NCBI RefSeq assembly: GCF_014645195.1
Contig: NZ_BMLK01000021.1
Location: forward strand, 1-64,000
Origin: Novosphingobium indicum
Lineage (GTDB): Bacteria > Pseudomonadota > Alphaproteobacteria > Sphingomonadales > Sphingomonadaceae
Direction: 5' to 3'
Length of the DNA: 64,000 nucleotides
Made by a program: the position numbers and the translations under genes. Below the pieces are notes generated by a model, which was not told the DNA's origin, did not search any database, and was given only the letters and a program-made list of their open reading frames with translations. This document shows, piece after piece, positions 25,957 to 34,372 of the stretch. The stretch's first letter is position 1; every line of letters starts with the position of its first letter.

Positions 25957-28256
25957 CTGACGCTTGGACCAACCTCAAAAAGTTCTGGAAGCAGCCGCGC
26001 GTCCGGATCGTGTTCTGGGCAGCCCTGACCGGATTGTTCTTCGGCGTCACGGGCATCGCCCAGCCTGCGGAGGACATGCTTCGCGGCGTGCGCTGGTCAT
26101 TGGTTGAAAAAGAGTCCGATGGCGATGTGGTTATTGTCCAGCAGGACACGAAGACTCTCGATGAGCTAGGCGCGATCGATGTCGATCGTGGAACCGACGC
26201 ACGAGCTTTGGATCATCTCTTCGATGCAGGTGCCCAGCGTGTGTTTTTCGACAGGTCTTTCGCAAATCACAGTACCAAGAAAGATGACGACGAGTTCATC
26301 AGTGTTCTGAAGGACAATCCCGGCAAAGTGTTCCTTGGCGCAGTGCCTTCGGCCAACAGCAGGCCCGGCAACTACGCCGGGAAGCTGCCGCTAAAGGAAT
26401 ACCGAGAATACGCGGGCGTCGTTTCACTCCTCATCTATTACAGACCGTTTAATCTGAATGTCCGCCTTCCGCTGGCTTCGGATAGTCCGATTGGGAAAAT
26501 CCCGTCGTTGTCGGCGAAGATTGCAGAAGTTGATGGAGACACGAGCCAGGCCTATTCGCCTGATTTTTCGGTTCAGGTCGGCACGTTCAAGAAGCTGAGC
26601 TATGTCGATGTGATGCGTGGCGATTTCGACCCCGCCATCGTTCGCGGCAAGACGGTGCTAGTTATCCCCACAGCCGTAACGTTCAACGACATCCACTCCA
26701 TCCCCGGCCAGAGAGTAGATGCACCGGGCGGTTTCTTTCACGCTATCGGTGCCGAGACTCTCAAGCACGGTGTGCCCAAAGAATATGGATGGCTGCTGCC
26801 CTTCATGCTGATCCTTGCGGTTGTGACTTCCGGCCTGCGCAGAGGACGCGTGCTGGATGTCTATCGTCTAACTGGTCTGGTCGTAGTTCTCGGAGCGGCG
26901 CCTTTCCTGCTCGATTTTGTCCGGATACATGTCGAGGTCGTGCCGGCTCTGGCAGTCGCTCTCGTCGCCGTGGTCCGCGTCCGCAATCTGGATCGCGTCG
27001 AGGAAGCAGGCGAAACCAATGCGGGCTCGGGGCTGCCCAGCGTGCAGGCCCTGCGCAATTCCGACGAACTGACCCCGCATATTCTGGTCGCCCTCAAGAT
27101 CCGCAACTACGGCGGTATCATCGGAAGTTTTGCCGAGCATGTAGAAGCGCAGCTCGCCAAGGAAATCGTCCGGCGCATCCGTATCAGCGACGACGATGTT
27201 GCCGTCTATCACGAAGGCGGCATGTTCGTGTGGCTCTCGAATATCCGCAGCACGTTCGATCTGTTCGAAAACCTCGAGGGTCTGCATCGCATCGTCCAGA
27301 ACGGCATTCAGGTGGGCGGTCTGGATATCGACCTTTCGTTCAACTGTGGTGTGGATTCAGAGTTCGATCGTCCCTTGTCAGGGCGTATCGCCAGCGCCAT
27401 GCAGTCGGCCGAGGAGGCCGTCCGCAACGATGAGCTCGTCTACCAGCACGACAGTCGCAGGCACGAGGCTCAGTGGGAAATCTCGCTGCTGACATCGTTG
27501 GACCGTGCCATCGACAATGGCGAGGTCTGGGTGGCTTATCAGCCCAAGCTCGATGTCAGGAAGAACGAGATCTGCGGTGCGGAAGCACTTGTTCGCTGGA
27601 CCCATCCGGAGCGTGGCCCGATCAGCCCGGAAAAGTTCATCCGCATTGCCGAGGAATTTCACCGCATCGAACGCATTACGCGTTTTGTGGTCAACGAAGC
27701 GGTCAAGTCCGCCGTCGAGCTGGACCGGCTGGGGCACGACCTGACGATCTCCGTCAACATATCCGCCCAACTGCTTCGCAATCCGGGCCTGCCCGGCATG
27801 ATCGGCGATATTCTGGCCGAACATGGCCTTCCGTCAGAGCGTCTTATCCTCGAGATCACCGAGACGGATCGCCTCGATCGCAGTTCGCGGACATTCCAGA
27901 TGCTGCAGAGGCTGGTCAAATCTGGCTTGCGGCTATCCATCGACGACTTCGGCACGGGCAACGCGACGATCGAATACCTGCGTTATCTGCCCGCCAGCGA
28001 AGTGAAGATCGACAAGGTCTTCGTGCAGTCGATGGAATCGAGCAAGGACGATTTGCTCCTCGTGCAGTCGATCATCGAAATGGCGCACTCTCTGGATCGC
28101 ACCGTCGTCGCGGAGGGCGTGGAGACAGCAGCCGCATTGCAGATGCTCAACGACATGCAGTGCGATGTGATCCAGGGCTATTATCTCAGCCGGCCTGTCC
28201 CATTCCGGGATTTGGTCGAGCAGATTGCTGAACCAAAGGTTCTTAAGATTGGTTAA
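25953..28256 (+). CDS. CHASE2 sensor protein with degenerate GGDEF and active-looking EAL domain
   Basis: A 767-residue inner-membrane c-di-GMP phosphodiesterase. A membrane helix (about 18-40) leads into a periplasmic CHASE2 domain (about 45-270), followed by two or three helices (about 275-345). A cytosolic GGDEF-like region (about 365-510) reads E-G-G-M-F where the active site should be, so it is not expected to make c-di-GMP. The EAL domain (about 520-760) keeps E544-A-L-V-R, the S-V-N-I asparagine, I-L-E-I-T-E-T, I-D-D-F-G-T-G, V-K-I-D-K, A-E-G-V-E and Q-G-Y. It probably lowers c-di-GMP in response to an external signal and tunes the adjacent exopolysaccharide locus. The start is GTG. 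Its bases are visibly less GC-rich than the neighbours. Confidence 0.9.
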   Translation: MTDAWTNLKKFWKQPRVRIVFWAALTGLFFGVTGIAQPAEDMLRGVRWSLVEKESDGDVVIVQQDTKTLDELGAIDVDRGTDARALDHLFDAGAQRVFFDRSFANHSTKKDDDEFISVLKDNPGKVFLGAVPSANSRPGNYAGKLPLKEYREYAGVVSLLIYYRPFNLNVRLPLASDSPIGKIPSLSAKIAEVDGDTSQAYSPDFSVQVGTFKKLSYVDVMRGDFDPAIVRGKTVLVIPTAVTFNDIHSIPGQRVDAPGGFFHAIGAETLKHGVPKEYGWLLPFMLILAVVTSGLRRGRVLDVYRLTGLVVVLGAAPFLLDFVRIHVEVVPALAVALVAVVRVRNLDRVEEAGETNAGSGLPSVQALRNSDELTPHILVALKIRNYGGIIGSFAEHVEAQLAKEIVRRIRISDDDVAVYHEGGMFVWLSNIRSTFDLFENLEGLHRIVQNGIQVGGLDIDLSFNCGVDSEFDRPLSGRIASAMQSAEEAVRNDELVYQHDSRRHEAQWEISLLTSLDRAIDNGEVWVAYQPKLDVRKNEICGAEALVRWTHPERGPISPEKFIRIAEEFHRIERITRFVVNEAVKSAVELDRLGHDLTISVNISAQLLRNPGLPGMIGDILAEHGLPSERLILEITETDRLDRSSRTFQMLQRLVKSGLRLSIDDFGTGNATIEYLRYLPASEVKIDKVFVQSMESSKDDLLLVQSIIEMAHSLDRTVVAEGVETAAALQMLNDMQCDVIQGYYLSRPVPFRDLVEQIAEPKVLKIG

Positions 28257-28263
28257 AAATTCC

Positions 28264-28311
28264 TTGATGGTCCGTTAAGCTATTGTTATCCATGTTTTCA
28301 GTCGCACTGAA
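28264..28311 (+). promoter_or_regulatory. Possible promoter and 5' stem-loop of a small transcription unit
   Basis: TTGATG (28264-28269) and TATCCA (28287-28292) are spaced by 17 bases and could be -35 and -10 boxes, both imperfect. Transcription would start near 28299, at the base of a perfect stem-loop TTCAGT-CGC-ACTGAA (28297-28311), which could protect the RNA 5' end. The boxes are weak matches, so the call rests mainly on their position relative to the small ORF and terminator downstream. Confidence 0.35.
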
Positions 28312-28338
28312 TGCGGCTGTTCACATGGGGAATATACT

Positions 28339-28386
28339 ATGCGTAAGGATTTCTGGGGCGGTCACTGGGGTACTGCCGGCGTCTGA
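28339..28386 (+). CDS. 15-residue peptide ORF, MRKDFWGGHWGTAGV
   Basis: ATG 28339 to TGA 28386 encodes a 15-residue peptide rich in Trp, Gly and His. It has a strong ribosome site, GGGGA at 28327-28331, with ideal 7-base spacing. It lies alone between the EAL gene and the convergent zapE gene and is followed by two hairpins, the second a clear terminator. With nothing co-directional after the terminator, it is unlikely to be an attenuator leader. It may encode a signalling or regulatory micropeptide, or be part of a dual-function small RNA. A competing 31-codon frame starts at 28325 but has no ribosome site. Confidence 0.45.
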   Translation: MRKDFWGGHWGTAGV

Positions 28387-28409
28387 GCCGACACTACTTC
28401 AAGGTGAAT

Positions 28410-28426
28410 CTGCAATCTGATTGCAG
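28410..28426 (+). other. Small RNA hairpin inside the small transcription unit
   Basis: CTGCAATC, a central T, and GATTGCAG form a near-perfect palindrome (28410-28426) between the 15-codon ORF and the terminator. It would fold as a 6-base-pair stem with a 5-base loop in RNA. It could be structural or a binding site for a protein. Confidence 0.4.
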
Positions 28427-28443
28427 TTAACCGCGATAAATTT

Positions 28444-28484
28444 GAAGCGCTTTTCGGAAGAGGTTTTCTTTTGAAAAGCGCTTC
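28444..28484 (+). terminator. Strong intrinsic terminator
   Basis: GAAGCGCTTTTC (28444-28455) and GAAAAGCGCTTC (28473-28484) are perfect inverted copies (12 base pairs, 13 with the flanking T-A), with a 17-base loop, followed by ATTTATTTG. It can end the small unit on the plus strand. The A-rich 5' flank is too poor in T on the other strand for it to be a strong terminator of zapE, though weak bidirectional action is possible. Confidence 0.75.
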
Positions 28485-28634
28485 ATTTATTTGGGGCATA
28501 TGGCGTCTTTCCAGAAGCGGACAGGCGCCTTGTTTTTATTTGAAATGCAGGAGGGTGGGCGCCTGATCTTCTTGCCAGTTGGCTTCCGGGCGAAGCATCA
28601 GGGTCAAGGTCCCGATTCGGGAATCGTTAACCAA

Positions 28635-29750
28635 TCAGCCTTCGCCGTGCCCCAGGGCAAGGTATTCAGCGCTCTGCATTTCGTTCAGGCGGCTGACTGT
28701 GCGTTCGAATTCGAACCGGCCGGTTCCTGCCTGATAGAGGTCTTCCGGTGCTGCGTCGGCGGCAGCGATGAGCTTGACCTTGTCTTCATACAGCGCGTCG
28801 ATCAGCGTCACGAAGCGGGCTGCCTCGTTGCGCCGGTCCGGCCCCATCTTGGGAATGCCCATGACAAGCACGGTATGGTAGGCGCGCGCAATTGCGAGGT
28901 AATCCGATGCGCCGCGCGCTTCACCGCACAGGCGTTTGAAGCTGAAGACCCCGACGCCCTTTAGGCTTTTGGGCACGTGAAGCATGCGCCCGCCGCCGAC
29001 GTCGATTTCCGCTGAGGGGACGTGTTCGGCATCTTCGGGTGGATAGTCGGTCAGGCGGTAGAAGGCTTCGCGCGCCTGTTCGGTCGCTGCTTCGCCCAGA
29101 GGCATATGCCAGGTCGCCATTCCGCCCAGCCGTTGCAGACGATAATCGGTGGGACCGTTCAGCGTGAAGACGTCGAGCTCGCTGTTTATCAGGTCGATGA
29201 ACGGCAGGAAGTGTTCGCGGTTGAGGCCGTCCTTGTAGAGCTCGGACGGCGCGCGGTTCGATGTGGTGACGATCGTCACGCCTTCATTTACGATCAGGTG
29301 CGTGAACAGCCGGCTCATGATCATGGCATCGGCCGAGTTGTTGACGACCATCTCGTCGAACGCCAGGCAGCGCACGTTACGGGCAATGGCGGCGGCTACC
29401 GGCGGTATCGGATCGCCCGACTCGCTCTTGCGCTCGTCGCGGAGCAGGGCGTGGACTTCGAGCATGAAGGCATGGAAGTGTACGCGGCGCTTTTCCGGAA
29501 TGTCGAGCGTCTGGATGAACAGGTCCATCAGCATCGACTTGCCGCGCCCGACCCCGCCCCACATGTAGATGCCGCGCGGAGGCTCCGCCTTCTTGCCCAG
29601 CAGCTTGCCGATCAACCCTTTGGAGGAGGCGGTCTTGTAGAGTTCGCGTTGCAGGCGGTTGAGCCGCTCGGCTGCTGCCTCCTGCTCGGGATCGGACCGT
29701 AGCTCGCCGGTTGCCACCAGCGCCTCGTAGCGTTCGAGCATCGCTGTCAT
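28635..29750 (-). CDS. zapE: Cell division ATPase ZapE (AFG1-like)
   Basis: A 371-residue P-loop ATPase of the AFG1/ZapE family. Walker A is G-G-V-G-R-G-K71-S-M, and Walker B lies in R-C-L-A-F-D-E-M. The family modulates Z-ring stability in bacteria and mitochondrial protein quality control in eukaryotes. The length is typical. It is the last gene of a minus-strand set with sdhB and a hotdog thioesterase, and its start overlaps the thioesterase stop (ATGA, 29747-29750). The gap between its stop and the CHASE2-EAL gene (378 bases) holds the small-ORF unit described separately. Confidence 0.93.
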   Translation of the reverse strand: MTAMLERYEALVATGELRSDPEQEAAAERLNRLQRELYKTASSKGLIGKLLGKKAEPPRGIYMWGGVGRGKSMLMDLFIQTLDIPEKRRVHFHAFMLEVHALLRDERKSESGDPIPPVAAAIARNVRCLAFDEMVVNNSADAMIMSRLFTHLIVNEGVTIVTTSNRAPSELYKDGLNREHFLPFIDLINSELDVFTLNGPTDYRLQRLGGMATWHMPLGEAATEQAREAFYRLTDYPPEDAEHVPSAEIDVGGGRMLHVPKSLKGVGVFSFKRLCGEARGASDYLAIARAYHTVLVMGIPKMGPDRRNEAARFVTLIDALYEDKVKLIAAADAAPEDLYQAGTGRFEFERTVSRLNEMQSAEYLALGHGEG

Positions 29751-30205
29751 CGTACGCTCGGCTTGCGCAGGGTGCCGATGAAATTGGCCACCAGATGATC
29801 GCCTTGTTCGACGGTACCGCGCAGGAAGACCAGGCGGCGGGTTTCCTTCACCACTTCAGAAACGACATCGAGCGGTTCACCAATCTTGCCCGAACCGACG
29901 AACTGGTTGTGCAGGTCCAGCGTCACCGAACCGGCAGCATCGGCGCCCAGGACGGTGTAGATCGCAGCGAACATGGCGACATCGATCAGCGCGAGCGTCA
30001 CGCCGCCGTGGACGTTGCTGTGCAAGTTGCTGTGCCGGGTTTCCACGTCGAGCAGGCGCAACCGGGCGCCGCTTTCGCCCTCGGGCCGGATGATCATCCG
30101 GCCGAGCGCGTGCGTGTTGAAGCGTGCATCGTCGTTCACGCGCCACGTATGCCAACCCGGATTTTCCGGATCGGGCACGTGGATGAATTCGCCGGTCGGC
30201 TTCAT
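29747..30205 (-). CDS. PaaI-type hotdog thioesterase family protein
   Basis: A 152-residue hotdog-fold protein. The catalytic helix region reads N-V-H-G-G-V-T-L-A-L-I-D, the usual H-G-G-x-x-x-x-x-x-D pattern of PaaI/YigI thioesterases, which hydrolyse acyl-CoA. The start at 30205 (MKPTGEFIHV) gives the normal family length; longer forms run into the sdhB end. It sits between sdhB and zapE, an order I know from other sphingomonads. The substrate is unknown. Confidence 0.86.
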   Translation of the reverse strand: MKPTGEFIHVPDPENPGWHTWRVNDDARFNTHALGRMIIRPEGESGARLRLLDVETRHSNLHSNVHGGVTLALIDVAMFAAIYTVLGADAAGSVTLDLHNQFVGSGKIGEPLDVVSEVVKETRRLVFLRGTVEQGDHLVANFIGTLRKPSVR

Positions 30206-30228
30206 CCGAAGGCCTTGCCGTTGCGCCC

Positions 30229-31011
30229 TTAGACCTGGCGCTCGGCCTGCATCTTCTTGATTTCGGCGATCGCGCGTGCGGGCGAAAGGCCCTTGGGGCA
30301 CACGTTGGCGCAGTTCATGATCGTGTGGCAGCGATAGAGGCGGAAGGGATCTTCCAACTCGTCGAGGCGCTCACCGGTCATCTCGTCGCGGCTGTCGGCC
30401 AGCCAGCGGTAGGCCTGAAGCAGGATTGCCGGGCCGAGGAACTTGTCGGAGTTCCACCAGTAGCTCGGGCAAGAGGTGGAGCAGCAGGCGCACAGAATGC
30501 ACTCGTAGAGGCCATCCAGCTTTTCGCGCTGTTCGGGGGTCTGCAGGCGCTCCTTGCCCGACGGCGTGGTCGAGACGGTCTGCAGCCAGGGGCGGATCGA
30601 GGCGTACTGCGCGTAGAAGTGCGTGAAGTCGGGAACGAGGTCCTTGACGACGTCCATGTGCGGCAGCGGCGTGATGCGGATGTCGCCCTTGAGGTCCTCG
30701 ATCGCGGTAGTGCAGGCGAGGCCATTGGCGCCGTTCATGTTCATCGCGCACGAACCGCAGATGCCTTCGCGGCACGAGCGGCGGAACGTCAGCGTCGGGT
30801 CCTGTTCGCTCTTCATCTTGATGAGCGCGTCGAGGACCATCGGGCCGCAATTGTCGAGGTCGATCTCGAAGGTGTCGTAACGCGGGTTCTCGCCCGAGTC
30901 CGGGTCGTAGCGATAGACGGTGAATTTCTTCACCTTGGTCGCGCCCTCGGCCTTGTGGACGTTGCCCTTCTTCTTGATCTTGCTGTTGGCCGGGAGGGTG
31001 AACTGCGCCAT
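30229..31011 (-). CDS. sdhB: Succinate dehydrogenase iron-sulfur subunit
   Basis: A 260-residue subunit of respiratory complex II, which passes electrons from the flavoprotein to ubiquinone at the inner membrane. The [2Fe-2S] ligands are Cys80, Cys85 and Cys88 (C-R-E-G-I-C-G-S-C) plus a later cysteine. The [4Fe-4S] and [3Fe-4S] clusters come from C-I-L-C-A-C-C-S-T-S-C-P and C-x6-C-A-N-V-C-P-K-G. ATG 31011 has a GGGGA ribosome site. The genes for the flavoprotein and membrane anchors (sdhA, sdhC, sdhD) do not precede it here; the upstream gene is an unrelated YkgJ-type protein. Confidence 0.96.
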   Translation of the reverse strand: MAQFTLPANSKIKKKGNVHKAEGATKVKKFTVYRYDPDSGENPRYDTFEIDLDNCGPMVLDALIKMKSEQDPTLTFRRSCREGICGSCAMNMNGANGLACTTAIEDLKGDIRITPLPHMDVVKDLVPDFTHFYAQYASIRPWLQTVSTTPSGKERLQTPEQREKLDGLYECILCACCSTSCPSYWWNSDKFLGPAILLQAYRWLADSRDEMTGERLDELEDPFRLYRCHTIMNCANVCPKGLSPARAIAEIKKMQAERQV

Positions 31012-31318
31012 GAAAGAATCCCCGTGATTTCGCAACTGCGGCATCAACCGCGACTACAGGTCTCCTCTAGCGATTCAGCCGCGCGGGGCAAGAGGCCAAA
31101 GTCGCAGGCTTTGACGCTAATTTCCCAATCTTTGTCCACGTTGGCCATGAGGGAATTTCGGTTAATGCATTGAAAAACATGTTTATTTATGCTCGCGCCA
31201 TGAGATTTGGCAGGGCTCGGAAAGGGCTTTGCACGCAGTTTGGCGGAAATCGGGGCCGGTAGGAAAGGTCCATTTCTCCCTGAAAAACGGCGAGAATCGC
31301 CGCGGCGCTGCGCCAAAC
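31012..31318. other. Intergenic region upstream of sdhB
   Basis: These 307 bases separate sdhB from the YkgJ-type gene. The segment 31140-31210 is noticeably AT-rich and probably contains the sdhB promoter on the minus strand, but I see no box pair that is convincing. There is no RNA gene or clear terminator, and the short ORFs crossing the region show no coding character. Confidence 0.4.
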
Positions 31319-32080
31319 TCACGCTTCGTCGGCGAACGAGCCGAGATAATCCGGTCCCTGCGTTACCAGTTCCGCCAGACATCCCGCCTGCTGCAGGAGC
31401 GACAGCGTCTGCCCGCGATTGGTAAGGATCGTCCAGCTTCGGGCGGCTGTCGGGCACCGGGCACTGTCGCGCACCGACTGCAGGGTCTCGGCGAGCAACA
31501 GCGGGTCGGGAGCGTGCACCGCGAGACCTTCGTTGGCGAAGGCTGCCTTATCAACGCCCAGGGCCTCGCAAGCGGCAGCGAGATCGGGCACGTCTTCCAG
31601 CGCGACGCGGCGGTGGGCTTCGATGATGCTGACGGCCTCCGGATCGGCGATCTCGCCATCGCGGACCAGCACGGGCAGGTCGTCGTCCCACGCCTCGGGC
31701 GGGCAGAGGCGGTCCTGCGGCGTCCATGCAGTAAGCGGCCGGCGTTCGAGCGGGTAGATGCGGCAGATGCGCGGCCGGGCCTCGTAGTTCCCGCAGCGCA
31801 TGTCCGGTTGCAGGTGGGGGCAGGGGCCATCGTGATAGGCGACCAGCGCGATGGCAATACGCACCGGAATATCGCCGCTGGTTCCCGGAAAGGAGCGCGC
31901 CTTGTCATAGACGGACTGGGGCGTTTCCGGTTCGGGATCGGCCGGCCACGGCAGCGCTTCGGCCAGGATCTGCACGGCATGGCCGCGCCCCGCCCACGTG
32001 ATGGCTTCGTCCACGCTCAGGGTCAGCCGCAGGTTGTGGCAGCATTTGCCGCACTGCGTGCAGTCGAAATGAATGGTCAT
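31319..32080 (-). CDS. YkgJ-family cysteine cluster protein
   Basis: A 253-residue protein with the Fe/Zn-chelating cysteine cluster of the YkgJ (CxxCxxCC) family. The N-terminus is F-D-C-T-Q-C-G-K-C-C, and further cysteines occur in C-P-H-L-Q-P-D-M-R-C and P-R-I-C-R-I-Y-P. The family probably binds a metal or an iron-sulfur cluster; its biochemical role is poorly known. It stands alone, with 261 bases before the next gene (the MFS transporter stop) in which I see no feature. Confidence 0.85.
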   Translation of the reverse strand: MTIHFDCTQCGKCCHNLRLTLSVDEAITWAGRGHAVQILAEALPWPADPEPETPQSVYDKARSFPGTSGDIPVRIAIALVAYHDGPCPHLQPDMRCGNYEARPRICRIYPLERRPLTAWTPQDRLCPPEAWDDDLPVLVRDGEIADPEAVSIIEAHRRVALEDVPDLAAACEALGVDKAAFANEGLAVHAPDPLLLAETLQSVRDSARCPTAARSWTILTNRGQTLSLLQQAGCLAELVTQGPDYLGSFADEA

Positions 32081-32341
32081 GGTGTTCCCCGAACGTTGCC
32101 GATGTCGCTCTGCCCTGCGTCGGCTCCTGCGGTGCGGTCAAGACGTGATGTTCGGCGCGTCCGCAGCCTCATGGTCGTGCGCGCGTACGCGGTTGTGCGA
32201 TTCCTAGGGATCAGCGTTTTGGCGGGATAGCCACGACGCAAGGAAAACCCGGTAAATGTGGCCAGAGCAGTCTGGCGGTTCGGGCAAATGAACTGACCGG
32301 GCATGTCGGCCGCTTCCGGGTCTGGCAGATGCCCGCGCCGC

Positions 32342-33853
32342 CTAGGACTTTTGCTGCTTGCGGTAGCGCAGCAGCACGACCATCGGCGCCAGCGCGAAGG
32401 CGCAGACGTAGAGCAGCCAGAACGAGTCCGTGTAGGACACCATCAGCGCCTGTCGCCCGATCTCGCCGCTGGCGCGCAGCATCTCGATGGGCGAACCGAA
32501 GTCGAAGTCGGGCCAGCGCCAGACCAGCGCGGGATTGTCGGGACGCACGCCCTCGGCGAGGCGGGCGTGGACCGAGGCCTCGTTGCGGATCGTCATCGAC
32601 TGCATGACGGAGATCCACACCGACCCACCGAGCGCGCGGATCAGCGAGTTCATCGCCGTGCCCTGATTGCGCAAGTGGGCGGGGATCGTCGCGAAGACTA
32701 CCGTCGTTACCGGCACGAAAAGGAAGGCGGCGCCGATGCCCTGCACGAAGCCCGCCACTTCGACGAGGCGCGCGTCCATGTGCAGCGAGAAACCGGACAT
32801 CATTGCCGTGGATATGCCGCTGATGACCATGCCGATGACGATCAGCACCCGCGGATCGCCGCGGTTCACCAGAATGCCCACGATCGGCATCATGATGAGC
32901 GTGCCGATCCCGCGCGGTGCCATGGCAATGCCGACGAGTATGGCGGGATAACCCATCAGGTCCGCCAGCAGCGGCGCCGTCATGGCCATCACCGAATACA
33001 TCAGGCCGCCGAGAAAAAAGCCGAAGACCGAGCCGACCGCGAAATTGCGGTCGCGGAAGATCGACAGGTTCACGAAGGGCCGGTCGGTAGTGAGCGTGTG
33101 GACAAGGAACAGGTAAAACGAAGTCGCGGCCAGTACCGCCTCGACCCAGATCTCGCGCGATTCGAACCAGTCGAGCATCTGCCCGCGGTCGAGCATGAGC
33201 TGGAACGAGCCGATGGCCACGGCCAGCAGCGCGAAGCCGGTGAAGTCGAGCTCGACGGCGTTTTCATCCTCGAAGGCGGGCAGGAAGGCCAGCAGACCCA
33301 TGACCGCGAGCACGCCGAAGGGCAGGTTGATGAAGAAGATCCAGCGCCAGTTGAACGCCTCGATCAGCCAGCCGCCCAGGATCGGGCCGCAGATCGGGCC
33401 GAGGATCACGCCTAGCCCCCATGTCGCCATGGCGGAGCCGTGCTTTTCGGGCGGGTTGATATCGAGCAGGATCGCCTGGCTCATCGGCAAGAGCGCCGCG
33501 CCCATCATGCCCTGGAGCATGCGGAAGAACACGAGCTGTTCGAAGTTCGCCGCCATGCCGCACAGCATCGAAGCCACGGTGAATCCGATCACCGACGAGA
33601 CGAACAGCCGCTTGCGGCCGAACCGGCTTGCCAGCCAGCCCGAGAGCGGGGTGAAGATGGCGGCCATGATGATGTAGCTGGTAAGCACCCAGGTGATCTG
33701 TTCGCGCGAGGCAGACGTGCTGGCCTGCATGTGCGGCAGGGCAACATTGGCGATCGTTGCGTCCAGCTGGGTCATGAAGGCCGCTGCAAGCGTGAACAGC
33801 GTGATCAGCTTGCGACGGCCTTCCGGGGGATAGGCATGCATTGCGCGGGACAT
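32342..33853 (-). CDS. DHA2-family MFS drug transporter
   Basis: A 503-residue, 14-helix inner-membrane transporter. It has D-A-T-I-A-N-V-A-L-P in helix 1 and the G-P-I-C-G-P-I-L-G-G antiporter motif, and closely resembles the EmrB-like protein at 1526-3064. Many in-frame upstream codons exist, but homology begins at about M-S-R-A-M-H-A-Y-P-P, so I place the start at 33853 (33886 and 33841 are alternatives; none has a good ribosome site). No adaptor or outer-membrane partner gene adjoins it. It diverges from the cupin/SDR/GST operon, so it may export or import a compound handled there. Confidence 0.88.
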   Translation of the reverse strand: MSRAMHAYPPEGRRKLITLFTLAAAFMTQLDATIANVALPHMQASTSASREQITWVLTSYIIMAAIFTPLSGWLASRFGRKRLFVSSVIGFTVASMLCGMAANFEQLVFFRMLQGMMGAALLPMSQAILLDINPPEKHGSAMATWGLGVILGPICGPILGGWLIEAFNWRWIFFINLPFGVLAVMGLLAFLPAFEDENAVELDFTGFALLAVAIGSFQLMLDRGQMLDWFESREIWVEAVLAATSFYLFLVHTLTTDRPFVNLSIFRDRNFAVGSVFGFFLGGLMYSVMAMTAPLLADLMGYPAILVGIAMAPRGIGTLIMMPIVGILVNRGDPRVLIVIGMVISGISTAMMSGFSLHMDARLVEVAGFVQGIGAAFLFVPVTTVVFATIPAHLRNQGTAMNSLIRALGGSVWISVMQSMTIRNEASVHARLAEGVRPDNPALVWRWPDFDFGSPIEMLRASGEIGRQALMVSYTDSFWLLYVCAFALAPMVVLLRYRKQQKS

Positions 33854-33985
33854 TCGGGACAATCGGGGGCCTGCGCAAGTCACCATAATGGAACCGCGTG
33901 GGCGATGCGATTTGACGGTAAAGGCCTTGTCGGCGGGCAGGGGCGGTGAGACCTTGGCCGAAACAGGAAGAACGGGAGAAGAGCC

Positions 33986-34372
33986 ATGGCTACGCGCGGG
34001 CATCGCGACATCTTTGCGGAAGACATGGCCTGGCAGGAGGGCGAATCCTCCGGCATCCGCTATGCGCGTTTTCTCCTGGAGGAAGGCAAAGGCGCTTCGC
34101 CGATGGTGATCCTCTCGCGCTTCGAGCCGGGAGAAGTCGTCGGCGCGCATACGCACGATACAAATTACTTTGAATACGTGATCGAGGGCGAGCAGACGGT
34201 CGGCAAAGTGACTTTCAGCAAGGGCGATGTGCGTCTGGTCACCGCCGGGACGGGATATGGTCCCATCGTCGTCGGGCCGCAGGGCTGCACGGTGCTCATC
34301 GTGTTTCAGGAAGCGGCCCGGGCGATGACGATACCCAAGGGCAAGGACAGCGAAAGGAAGATGGTACAGTGA
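33986..34372 (+). CDS. Cupin-domain protein (first gene of SDR/GST operon)
   Basis: A 128-residue single-domain cupin. The metal-site pattern is G-A-H-T-H-D-T-N-Y-F-E, giving two histidines and a glutamate, and the second cupin motif is G-D-V-R-L-V-T-A-G-T-G-Y-G-P. It may be a small dioxygenase, an isomerase or a binding protein; the sequence does not decide. A GGAGAAG ribosome site precedes ATG 33986. Its stop overlaps the next gene's GTG start (GTGA, 34369-34372), the first of four such overlaps. Confidence 0.8.
   Translation: MATRGHRDIFAEDMAWQEGESSGIRYARFLLEEGKGASPMVILSRFEPGEVVGAHTHDTNYFEYVIEGEQTVGKVTFSKGDVRLVTAGTGYGPIVVGPQGCTVLIVFQEAARAMTIPKGKDSERKMVQ

Noticed and set aside
28325..28420. 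31-codon ORF in the competing frame of the small unit
   Set aside because: It has no ribosome site, whereas the 15-codon frame has a well-placed GGGGA. Not fully excluded.
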